Shown here: positions 1 through 6,552 of the stretch, piece by piece
Layout: every line of letters begins with the position of its first letter
How positions within the stretch are numbered: the stretch's first letter is position 1
Position numbers and translations under genes: made by a program
Assembly (NCBI GenBank): GCA_964522485.1
Contig: CAZFUS010000092.1
Coordinates: 1-9,584 of the forward strand
From: Methylohalomonas sp964522485
GTDB lineage: Bacteria; Pseudomonadota; Gammaproteobacteria; Methylohalomonadales; Methylohalomonadaceae
Direction: 5' to 3'
Length of the DNA stretch: 9,584 nt
The notes under the pieces: model-generated
Databases searched by the model: none
What the model was told of the DNA's origin: nothing
Seen by the model: the letters and a program-made list of their open reading frames with translations, nothing else

Positions 1-806
1 TGTATCGCATGATGAAGGAAGGCACGCTGAATTTTCCGGCCATCAATGTCAACGATTCGGTCACCAAGTCCAAGTTCGACAATCTCTACGGCTGCCGCGA
101 GTCGCTCGTGGACGGTATCAAGCGCGCCACCGATGTGATGATAGCCGGCAAGATAGCCGTTGTTGCCGGCTACGGTGATGTCGGCAAGGGTTCGGCGCAG
201 TCCCTGCGGGGTCTTGGCGCCAATGTCTGGGTGACCGAGATCGATCCGATCTGCGCTTTGCAGGCTGCAATGGAAGGTTTTCGCATCGTCACCATGGAAG
301 AGGCCTGTGACAAGGCAGACATCTTCGTGACTGCCACTGGTAATTACAACGTGATTACCTACGATTACATGGCGAAAATGAAAGACCAGGCCATTGTTTG
401 CAACATCGGTCATTTTGATAACGAGATCGACGTTGCCACGCTGGAGAAGAAATGCAAGTGGGATAACATCAAGGACCAGGTGGATCACGTCATCTTTGAA
501 GATGGCAAGCGCATCATCCTGCTGGCCCGCGGCCGCCTGGTGAATCTGGGCTGTGCCACCGGTCATCCGTCTTTCGTGATGTCGAACAGCTTCACCAACC
601 AGACGCTGGCGCAGATTGAGCTCTGGAATAACGACGGCAAGTATGAAAACAAGGTTTACATGCTGCCGAAGAAGCTGGACGAAAAGGTTGCGGAACTGCA
701 TCTGAAGAAGATCAACGCCAATCTCACCAAGCTGACGAAAGAACAGGCGGACTACATCGGCGTTAATGTCGACGGTCCGTACAAGCCGGAGCATTATCGC
801 TACTAA
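1..806 (+). CDS. ahcY: Adenosylhomocysteinase (S-adenosylhomocysteine hydrolase), C-terminal part
   Basis: The 5' end lies outside the window; the reading frame enters at base 3 with Tyr-Arg, so the Met at 9 is internal. The enzyme reversibly hydrolyses S-adenosylhomocysteine to homocysteine and adenosine in the cytoplasm, removing the inhibitory product of methyltransferases. Seen in the sequence: the family stretch FPAINVNDSVTKSKFDN, which includes substrate-binding residues; the NAD-binding glycine loop GYGDVGKG at about 159-182; the downstream segment VTATGNYNVI; NIGHFDNEID; the GCATGHPSFVMSNSF block; and the invariant C-terminal tail KPEHYRY ending in TAA. About 267 residues are present, consistent with the last 55-60% of a bacterial enzyme of roughly 430-470 residues. 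The next gene, metF, works in the same methionine cycle. Having AhcY implies the one-step SAH route rather than the Pfs/LuxS route. Any SAH riboswitch would lie upstream and cannot be seen. Confidence 0.97.
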   Translation, partial: YRMMKEGTLNFPAINVNDSVTKSKFDNLYGCRESLVDGIKRATDVMIAGKIAVVAGYGDVGKGSAQSLRGLGANVWVTEIDPICALQAAMEGFRIVTMEEACDKADIFVTATGNYNVITYDYMAKMKDQAIVCNIGHFDNEIDVATLEKKCKWDNIKDQVDHVIFEDGKRIILLARGRLVNLGCATGHPSFVMSNSFTNQTLAQIELWNNDGKYENKVYMLPKKLDEKVAELHLKKINANLTKLTKEQADYIGVNVDGPYKPEHYRY

Positions 807-808
807 AT

Positions 809-836
809 CGTGAACCGTGATACGTAATACGTGAGA
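809..836. repeat. Four tandem degenerate heptamers, consensus CGTGAWA
   Basis: Directly after the ahcY stop codon lie four head-to-tail 7-bp units: CGTGAAC (809-815), CGTGATA (816-822), CGTAATA (823-829) and CGTGAGA (830-836). Each differs from CGTGATA at no more than two positions. The last unit runs into the left arm of the hairpin at 832-867. The array is short and degenerate, so chance cannot be excluded, but the register is exact for four units. Function is unknown; it could be a small intergenic repeat family or a decayed array. Confidence 0.5.
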
Positions 837-867
837 GTGCCTGCCGGTTGTCCGGCAGGCACTCTCA
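832..867. terminator. Perfect 16-bp hairpin between ahcY and metF, terminator-like but with no T-tract
   Basis: The arms 832-847 and 852-867 are exact reverse complements around the four-base loop TTGT. The inner stem is GC-rich (CCTGCCGG against CCGGCAGG). Bases after the stem on the + strand are ATATCTGTTTCG, with no run of T, and no T-run follows on the other strand. A transcript would fold very stably here, 26 bp after the ahcY stop and 44 bp before the metF start. It may be an attenuating or partial terminator, a 3'-end stabiliser for ahcY mRNA, or a repetitive palindromic element. Because the canonical U-tract is missing, the terminator label is tentative. Confidence 0.45.
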
Positions 868-911
868 TATCTGTTTCGAAATACGTTGCACGAGGAACGA
901 GGCACAAATAG

Positions 912-1811
912 ATGAAGAGCCAGAAAAAATTTAAACCTACATACAGCTTCGAGTTTTTTCCGCCGCGAACACCGGAAGCCGCCGGTAAACTGCAGACAAC
1001 GCAGGAGCGTCTGGCAAAACTGAACCCGGATTTCTTCTCGGTCACTTTCGGCGCCGGTGGCAGCACGCGTGACCGGACACTGGAAACGGTGCTGGATATC
1101 CGCGAGAAAACAGGTATCGAAGGTGTTCCTCATATTTCCTGTATCGGTTATGGAACCGAACACATCAAGGAAATCCTGGACCATTACAGGGAAAAGGACA
1201 TCAAGAGCCTGGTTGTATTGCGTGGTGACATGCCCTCCGGGACCTCCGGCATGGGCGGCCCGTTGCGCTATGCTAACGAGCTGGTCGAGTTCATCCGCCG
1301 GGAATATGGTGACTATTACCATATAGAAGTTGCCGCGTATCCCGAGGTCCATCCACAGGCGCCCAGCACGAGACATGACCTGCAGAACTTCAAACGCAAA
1401 GTCGATGCCGGTGCCGATGGCGCTATAACCCAGTATTTCTATAATGCGGAAGCCTATTTCCGCTTTGTTGATGACTGTGAAAAGCTGGGTATTGATATTC
1501 CCATCGTGCCGGGTGTTATGCCCATTATTAACTGCACACAACTGGTCCGGTTCTCCGAGGCCTGCGGCGCGGAGATACCACGCTTCATTCTGAAACGCCT
1601 GCGTGACTTTGGCGATGACCGGGTCGCGATACGCGAATTTGGCATTGATGTCGCAACCCAGCTGGCCGAGACGCTGCTGGAAGGCGGTGCATCGGGTATG
1701 CATATTTATACCCTGAATCAGGCTGAAGCCTCTGAAGCGATTCTCAAGAATCTGGGGCTCGACAAGGAACGCAGTCAACAGAACAACAAAAAAGTCGCCA
1801 AGGCAGGCTGA
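912..1811 (+). CDS. metF: 5,10-methylenetetrahydrofolate reductase
   Basis: This cytoplasmic FAD flavoprotein reduces 5,10-methylenetetrahydrofolate to 5-methyltetrahydrofolate, the methyl donor for making methionine from homocysteine. The product has 299 residues, close to the roughly 296 of E. coli MetF, so it is the short bacterial form without the eukaryotic SAM-binding regulatory domain. Visible motifs: SFEFFPPR at 12-19, where Glu14 matches the catalytic Glu28 of E. coli; VTFGAGGSTR at 44-53; LRGDMPSG at 103-110, where Asp106 matches the flavin-tuning Asp120; AAYPEVHP at 141-148; and ITQYFY at 172-177, where Gln174 matches the folate-binding Gln183. The ATG at 912 has GAGG at 899-902, nine bases upstream. 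The last 15 or so residues are polar and Lys/Gln-rich and look like a non-conserved tail. It lies 105 bp after ahcY and works in the same cycle; a hairpin between them may separate or modulate their expression. Confidence 0.96.
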   Translation: MKSQKKFKPTYSFEFFPPRTPEAAGKLQTTQERLAKLNPDFFSVTFGAGGSTRDRTLETVLDIREKTGIEGVPHISCIGYGTEHIKEILDHYREKDIKSLVVLRGDMPSGTSGMGGPLRYANELVEFIRREYGDYYHIEVAAYPEVHPQAPSTRHDLQNFKRKVDAGADGAITQYFYNAEAYFRFVDDCEKLGIDIPIVPGVMPIINCTQLVRFSEACGAEIPRFILKRLRDFGDDRVAIREFGIDVATQLAETLLEGGASGMHIYTLNQAEASEAILKNLGLDKERSQQNNKKVAKAG

Positions 1812-1893
1812 TAAAACCCATTATCGGGCGGGGGCTGTCCTGCGCTGTGTAGTATTCGGGGATGTATCCGCTCTTTAGTCCCTCTCCCTTACC

Positions 1894-1934
1894 ATTGTTG
1901 CCGCTGTCAACAGCGGGGTGTAATGTTGCCGTTG
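1894..1934 (+). promoter_or_regulatory. Possible control region upstream of the regulator-pilus run
   Basis: In the 154-bp gap after metF, the word TGTTGCCG occurs at 1896-1903 and again at 1924-1931; the 13-bp windows around them match at 11 positions. Between them lies a dyad, CCGCTG (1901-1906) and CAGCGG (1911-1916), with a four-base loop. A box TGTAAT (1919-1924), one mismatch from a sigma-70 -10 element, has only poor -35 candidates: TTGTTG with an 18-bp spacer or TTGCCG with a 15-bp spacer. The regulator starts 42 bp beyond the box. The arrangement fits a weak promoter with an operator, but each element is short enough to arise by chance. Confidence 0.22.
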
Positions 1935-1965
1935 GTTATGCAAACAACCAGGACAGGCCAAGGCA

Positions 1966-3402
1966 ATGCAAACTGGCAGTGAAGCGGTGGATCAGTCGCC
2001 GTCGACAGGCAAGCCGGGTTTGCTGCTGGTGGATGACGACCCGCTGATTGTTGAATCCCTGGCGCTGGCGCTGGCCGGAAATTACGCTGTTCACACTGCG
2101 TCCGGCCGCAGTCAGAGCAAGAAGCTGTTGCAGTCGCTTGAAGCCCAGCCCGTTCTGGCACTGGTTGATCTCGGATTGCCGCCCACACCGCACGAGCCCG
2201 ACGAAGGCTTTGCACTGATCAACGAACTGCTGGCTTTTAACCGGCAGATCCGCATTCTGGTGTTGTCAGGCCAGAGCGAACGCGACAACATCCAGCATGC
2301 CTTGACTTTGGGTGCGGTCGATTTTATTCCCAAGCCTTGTGACATCAGCCTGCTCAAGGCACGCCTGCAGCATCAGATCATATTGCTGGAGGCGGAGCAG
2401 GAAGCCGAGTCGCGAGCTTCGCCGGATGACAGCGCATTGCTGGGCGAGAGTTCGCCCATGCGCACCCTGCGTGATTTGATCACACAGTTTGCAGCATCTC
2501 CGTTTCCGGTGCTCATTGAGGGGGAGTCGGGTAGCGGCAAGGAACTGGTCGCACGGCAACTACACGCCGAAAGCAGCCGGGCCGAGGAGCCATTTCTGAC
2601 TATTAACTGCGCTGCGTTTACACCAGAATTGCTGGAGGCGCAGTTGTTCGGCCATACCAAAGGCGCGTTCACCGGAGCGGCCAGCGCCCGCACAGGATTC
2701 TTCGAGGCCGCAGGCGAAGGCAGCCTGCTCCTGGATGAAATCGGTGAGTTACCATTCGACCTGCAGTCCAAACTGCTGCGGGTGCTGGAAAACGGCGAGT
2801 ACTACCGTCTCGGCGAGACCCAGCCGAGCAAATCCCGGGCCCGGATCATAGCGGCGACCAATCGCGACCTGCGCGCCTCCGTGCGTGCCGGTGAATTCCG
2901 TCAGGATCTGTTTCATCGCCTGAGTGTCCTCACCATCAGCGTGCCGCCATTACGCCAGCGCGGTCGCGACTGTCTGGAACTGCTGAATCATTTCTGCCGT
3001 ATATATGCACTGGATGCACGTCCGTTCCGGTTATCCACGGAGGCCGAGGCCGAACTGCTGAACTACACGTTCCCGGGCAACGTGCGTGAGCTACGCAATA
3101 TCATCATACGACTGCTGACCAAGTATCCGGGTGCTACTATTAGCACCGCCCAGCTCCGCGCCGAGCTGGAAACCGCCGTTGTGGCGAGTGAAATGGCACA
3201 GAACCAGACCACGGTGGATTCTGTCGAGCGGGATTTGCTGAACGGCCACTTTGATCTGGATGTACGACTTAAAGAATGGGAACAACAGTATATCGATACG
3301 GCCATGCGTCTGAGTGAAGGCAATCTGAGCAAGGCGGCGCGGCTGCTGGGCATTAACCGTACCACGCTCTACAGCAGAATTCAGCGTCTCCCGAAGGATT
3401 AG
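1966..3402 (+). CDS. Sigma-54-dependent response regulator (receiver, AAA+, Fis-type HTH), PrsR/NtrC class
   Basis: A cytoplasmic two-component transcription activator of 478 residues. Receiver domain (about 17-135): acidic triad VDDDP at 22-26, phospho-acceptor Asp68 in LVDLGLPP, and Lys123 in IPKP. AAA+ domain (about 157-385): Walker A GESGSGKE at 186-193, sigma-54 loop GAFTGA at 233-238, Walker B GSLLLDEIGE at 252-261, AATNRDLR at 296-303, arginine-finger region FRQDLFHRLS at 311-320, and FPGNVRELRN at 369-378. The C-terminal Fis-type helix-turn-helix lies at about 447-475, EGNLSKAARLLGINRTTLYS. The loop after Asp68 carries a short insert (PTPHEPDEG) that recalls the PrsR-type regulators of PEP-CTERM/exosortase bacteria; I infer that likeness from memory and give no symbol. 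ATG 1966 is the only usable start after an in-frame stop at 1921; its Shine-Dalgarno (CAGG, 1954-1957) is weak. No partner kinase is in the window. It ends 5 bp before the first pilus gene, so it is probably co-transcribed and is a good candidate to control that operon. Confidence 0.93.
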   Translation: MQTGSEAVDQSPSTGKPGLLLVDDDPLIVESLALALAGNYAVHTASGRSQSKKLLQSLEAQPVLALVDLGLPPTPHEPDEGFALINELLAFNRQIRILVLSGQSERDNIQHALTLGAVDFIPKPCDISLLKARLQHQIILLEAEQEAESRASPDDSALLGESSPMRTLRDLITQFAASPFPVLIEGESGSGKELVARQLHAESSRAEEPFLTINCAAFTPELLEAQLFGHTKGAFTGAASARTGFFEAAGEGSLLLDEIGELPFDLQSKLLRVLENGEYYRLGETQPSKSRARIIAATNRDLRASVRAGEFRQDLFHRLSVLTISVPPLRQRGRDCLELLNHFCRIYALDARPFRLSTEAEAELLNYTFPGNVRELRNIIIRLLTKYPGATISTAQLRAELETAVVASEMAQNQTTVDSVERDLLNGHFDLDVRLKEWEQQYIDTAMRLSEGNLSKAARLLGINRTTLYSRIQRLPKD

Positions 3403-3407
3403 CGAAC

Positions 3408-4790
3408 ATGTACTACCAGCATTTCGGTTTCAAAGCGCCGCCGTTCAAGATTACGCCGGATACGTCGCTGTTTTTTCCGGGCGGTAATCGTGGCGCAATA
3501 CTGGAAGCCCTGAGTTATGCGGTTCGCAACGGTGAAGGCATCGTCAAGGTCGTCGGTGAGGTCGGCAGCGGCAAGACCATGCTGTGCCGCATGCTGGAGC
3601 TGGAGCTGCCATCGAATATCGAGATTGTATACCTCGGCAATCCGCGCGTATCACCGGAACACATTCTGCATGCCATCGCTTTTGAACTGAAACTGGCGAT
3701 CCGGGATGAAGACAACCTGCTCCTGGTGCTGCAGAAAATCCAGGAATATCTTCTGGAGCGACATGCCGACAACCGACAGGTGGTCATGTTCGTCGAGGAA
3801 GCGCAGGCCATGCCGCTGGCGACCCTCGAAGAGATCCGCTTGCTCAGCAACCTCGAGACAAATCAGCACAAACTTTTACAAATCGTCCTGTTCGGTCAGC
3901 CGGAACTGGACGAGACGCTGGCCAAACCGCAGATACGCCAGCTCAAGGAACGGATCACCTATCATTTCAATCTCGAACCGTTGAAGCGCGGCGAAATACG
4001 CGATTATCTCATCGCACGACTGCGCAACTGTGGTTATCGTGGCCCAGGCCTGTTTACGGCGGGCGCACTTACGAAGATCACGCGCTATTCGAAGGGCTTG
4101 TTACGGCGCGTCAACATACTCGCCGATAAATCCCTGCTGGCGGCCTATGCCGACAGCAGTCGCCGGGTCGGCCGGCGTCATGTGAAGGCCGCGGCACGCG
4201 ACAGCGACTTTAACAAGCCCTGGCTGCCCTGGTTATTATGGCCGGCGGTGCTGAGTCTTCTGGCCGCTGTCGGGGGATATATTTATTATTACAATGAGGT
4301 TGGGCTACCCTGGGAGCTGCACTCCGTCGCCTCACCGGCCGAGGCGCCGGTAACCACCGGCCGGGAAAGTTCCGGGCTCTCCGCGGAAGATGATTCGGCT
4401 GCCCCGTCCGACGCTGCGGCGGCCACCGGCAATGCGGATAAATCCGGCCAGGCGGCGCCTGTTCAGATGATCGAGTTCGATCTGCTGCCGCTCGCAGAGA
4501 GTTTTGCCCGGACCATTGATGTCGATGATACCGTCTGGCAGGTGAATAATAACGACGTGACCGCCATGACCAGGCCATACGCCGGTATTGTCGACCGCGC
4601 GCCAGAAACGACCGGTCTGAGCACAGATGAAGTGATTATTGCGAACGGCGTCACGAAACTGATGGCTCAGCAATTGCAAAAATTGCCACCTGAAGAAGTC
4701 TGGCTGGACGCACCCCTTACATCGGGTGTGCCTTGCGGGCGGTGTACGGCAATTATCTACAGACCTCTGCAGGCTATGGAAAAGCTATAA
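3408..4790 (+). CDS. mshM: MshM/ExeA-type membrane AAA ATPase of the MSHA pilus system
   Basis: A 460-residue protein with a cytoplasmic ATPase domain, one membrane helix and a periplasmic tail, like ExeA/GspA and MshM; such proteins are thought to help install the secretin through the cell wall. It opens with the family signature YYQHFGFKAPPFKITPD at 2-18. Walker A is GEVGSGKT at 50-57. The Walker B strand reads VVMFVEEAQ at 125-133, with Glu130 where Asp is usual, followed by TLEEIRLLSNLET at 139-151, then GQPELDETL at 163-171 and LKERITYHF at 179-187. A hydrophobic segment at about 272-293 is the membrane anchor. Residues 305-350 are an Ala/Ser/Pro-rich linker and the rest is a small domain I do not recognise, ending near a CGRC pair (443-446). 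No peptidoglycan-binding motif is evident. AAGGA at 3394-3398, overlapping the end of the regulator gene, is a good ribosome site nine bases before ATG 3408. The following secretin gene supports the MshM name; in Vibrio the order is the reverse. Confidence 0.85.
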   Translation: MYYQHFGFKAPPFKITPDTSLFFPGGNRGAILEALSYAVRNGEGIVKVVGEVGSGKTMLCRMLELELPSNIEIVYLGNPRVSPEHILHAIAFELKLAIRDEDNLLLVLQKIQEYLLERHADNRQVVMFVEEAQAMPLATLEEIRLLSNLETNQHKLLQIVLFGQPELDETLAKPQIRQLKERITYHFNLEPLKRGEIRDYLIARLRNCGYRGPGLFTAGALTKITRYSKGLLRRVNILADKSLLAAYADSSRRVGRRHVKAAARDSDFNKPWLPWLLWPAVLSLLAAVGGYIYYYNEVGLPWELHSVASPAEAPVTTGRESSGLSAEDDSAAPSDAAAATGNADKSGQAAPVQMIEFDLLPLAESFARTIDVDDTVWQVNNNDVTAMTRPYAGIVDRAPETTGLSTDEVIIANGVTKLMAQQLQKLPPEEVWLDAPLTSGVPCGRCTAIIYRPLQAMEKL

Positions 4791-4815
4791 TCATCCGGCC
4801 AAGCCGGGCTATAAT
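4784..4815. repeat. Direct repeat GCTATAAT flanking a small dyad at the mshM-mshL junction
   Basis: GCTATAAT occurs at 4784-4791, containing the mshM stop codon, and again at 4808-4815, running into the ATG at 4814. The repeat distance is 24 bp. Between the copies is a 5-bp dyad, CCGGC (4795-4799) and GCCGG (4803-4807), with a three-base loop. Both copies hold a perfect TATAAT, but no -35-like hexamer sits 16-18 bp upstream of either, so an internal promoter is possible but not well supported. Confidence 0.4.
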
Positions 4816-4849
4816 GACACGCAATAAGCGTGCCGTATTGGGGGTGGAA

Positions 4850-6550
4850 GTGATTAGAAAGCGCGCAGGAAATACATGGCCTGGTCTGATTCTGGCCTTG
4901 TTACTCGGGGTGGGCGGATGCGCTGAAATAGAGCCCAAACCTTATGAACGTTCCGAAGGTCATCTCAAGCCGGATACCGACAGCGCTGCTGAAGCTGCCT
5001 CGATCCCGCCGGTTGTGAGCGAGGTGCCGGCGCTGCCGGAACCAGTACCGCCGGTGGCGCTGGAAAAATACACGGTGGTGGTTAACGAGGTGCCGGTCAA
5101 GGAGATTCTGTTCGCGCTGGCGCGCGATTCGGGGCTTAACGTGGATCTGTATCCCGGTGTCAGCGGCGAAGTCACCATGAACGCGGTTGACCAGACTCTG
5201 CCGCAGATTCTCGATCGCATCAGTCAGCAGGTCGACATCCGTTATGAATTCCGGGAAAACAACATCATCGTTACTCACGATGATCCCTTTTTCCGTGAAT
5301 ACCGGGTCAACTATGTGAATATGTCACGGGATACCGTGACGACCAACCAGCTCGCCACACAGATCAGCACTACCGGTTCAGCCGATGTATCCGGCACCGG
5401 TGGTCGCGGCGGCGCCAATACCAACAACTCCACCACCGATATCGAGAGCATATCCAACAACCGTTTCTGGCAGCGGCTGGTGGCCAATATCGCGGCGCTC
5501 ATCGGCGAGCAGCAGAACATTCAGCAGGCCGGCCAGGGGGGAGACATTCCGAGAACGGCCAATGTCATCCCCAGTCCCGAAAGCGGCCTCATCAGCGTGC
5601 GCGCAACCGGCAAACAGCATGAGATGATACGCAAGCATATCGATCAGGTGATCGAGAATGCCCAGCGCCAGGTGCTGGTTCAGGCGACGATTGTGGAAGT
5701 CACTCTCAGCGATCAGTATCAGGCGGGTATCGACTGGTCGGCGCTCGACATCGCTGACAGTTCCATCAGTATCATTTCCGATACCTTGTCAACTGCCTTG
5801 CCTTCCCCTGTGCAGGGTGCCAATGCAGTGAGCTCATTTCTGGAGATCACCTACGACGGCACGGATGTCTCATCCCTGATCCGTTTCCTTGAAGAGTTTG
5901 GTAATACCAATGTTCTGTCCAGTCCGCAGGCCATGGTACTGAACAACCAGACTGCCATTCTGAAAGTCGTTGAAAATATCGTTTATTTTGAGATTGATTC
6001 AGAAGTCAGTCAGGGAACCCTGGGGGCCCAGCCGATTGTATCAGCGGACTCGGAAGTGCGTACGGTTCCCGTAGGTATTGTCATGTCTGTTACACCGCAG
6101 ATCTCGGACTCGGGAGTTATTACGCTGAACGTGAGGCCGACGGTCTCCCGGGTTTCCCAGTTTGTGAATGATCCGGCAATCCAGTTATTGCAATCCAGCC
6201 AGTTCGGTAACGGCGGCGACGATATTCCACCCAATCTGGTTCCCCAGATCGAGGTCAGGGAGCTTGAGTCCATGCTGCGGCTGACCAGCGGCCAGACTGC
6301 AATCCTTGGCGGGTTGATGCAAAACACCGAGGTGGATGCACGTAACGCCATACCCGGTGTCTCGAGAATTCCTTTGGTCGGTAAGGCTTTCGAAAGTAAA
6401 ACCAAGCAGTACCTGAAGCAGGAACTGGTCATCTTCTTGCGCCCTGTAGTAGTTAACGAACCGAACCTGGCGGCCGATCTCCAGGAGTACAAGCCATATC
6501 TGGAACAGCAATATATCGATCATCAGCGCCGGGCGCCCAGGAGTGAGTAG
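4850..6550 (+). CDS. mshL: MSHA-type outer-membrane secretin MshL (lipoprotein)
   Basis: This forms the outer-membrane ring through which the pilus passes. From the GTG at 4850 (566 residues) it opens with a lipoprotein signal: basic RKR, hydrophobic LILALLLGVGGC, and a lipobox Cys at residue 24. A Pro/Glu-rich linker follows, then a short secretin N-domain at about 72-145 (VNEVPVKEILFALARDSGLN onward). A Gly/Asn/Ser-rich loop at 178-195 interrupts the periplasmic part, a usual MshL trait. The secretin core runs from about 240 to 535: QRQVLVQATIVEVTLSDQYQ, NVLSSPQAMVLNNQTA, VPVGIVMSVTPQI, LTSGQTAILGGLMQ, IPLVGKAFESK and ELVIFLRPVVV, the last strands of the barrel. Starts also exist at ATG 4814, giving a 36-residue signal region, and at TTG 4733, overlapping mshM by 58 bp. 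I prefer 4850 because it gives a compact signal peptide and has GGGGG at 4840-4844 just upstream. It ends 2 bp before the next gene. Confidence 0.92.
   Translation: MIRKRAGNTWPGLILALLLGVGGCAEIEPKPYERSEGHLKPDTDSAAEAASIPPVVSEVPALPEPVPPVALEKYTVVVNEVPVKEILFALARDSGLNVDLYPGVSGEVTMNAVDQTLPQILDRISQQVDIRYEFRENNIIVTHDDPFFREYRVNYVNMSRDTVTTNQLATQISTTGSADVSGTGGRGGANTNNSTTDIESISNNRFWQRLVANIAALIGEQQNIQQAGQGGDIPRTANVIPSPESGLISVRATGKQHEMIRKHIDQVIENAQRQVLVQATIVEVTLSDQYQAGIDWSALDIADSSISIISDTLSTALPSPVQGANAVSSFLEITYDGTDVSSLIRFLEEFGNTNVLSSPQAMVLNNQTAILKVVENIVYFEIDSEVSQGTLGAQPIVSADSEVRTVPVGIVMSVTPQISDSGVITLNVRPTVSRVSQFVNDPAIQLLQSSQFGNGGDDIPPNLVPQIEVRELESMLRLTSGQTAILGGLMQNTEVDARNAIPGVSRIPLVGKAFESKTKQYLKQELVIFLRPVVVNEPNLAADLQEYKPYLEQQYIDHQRRAPRSE
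6539..6543 (+). promoter_or_regulatory. Ribosome-binding site AGGAG fixing the GTG start of mshN
   Basis: AGGAG lies inside the last codons of mshL, nine bases before the GTG at 6553. It supports that GTG over the in-frame ATG four codons later (6565), which would remove the start of the conserved N-terminal helix. The overlap with mshL suggests translational coupling. Confidence 0.65.
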
Positions 6551-6552
6551 CC

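Noticed and set aside
803..1066. An 87-codon reading frame on the minus strand across the ahcY-metF gap.
   Set aside because: It overlaps metF, runs through the hairpin and heptamers, and resembles no family I know; it is a shadow of the coding strand.
1830..1843. A GG-N10-GC match to a sigma-54 promoter upstream of the regulator.
   Set aside because: It falls in a run of G, and apart from GG, GC and one T the other consensus positions (CACG, TT) do not match. Chance is the better explanation.
1812..1860. An intrinsic terminator after metF.
   Set aside because: Only a three-base CCC/GGG pairing is visible and no T-run follows, so termination here cannot be supported from sequence.
2112..2771. 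Overlapping minus-strand open frames opposite the response regulator.
   Set aside because: They lie wholly opposite a strongly conserved coding region and have the Arg/Ser-rich composition typical of antisense shadows.
4691..4850. A frameshift at the end of mshM, or a longer mshL starting at TTG 4733.
   Set aside because: The alternative frame reads VYGNYLQTSAGYGKAI, which loosely recalls a SPOR-domain end, but it has a TGA at 4691 and the mshM frame itself runs coherently to TAA 4790. The TTG start would bury the lipoprotein signal 40 residues in and overlap mshM by 58 bp.
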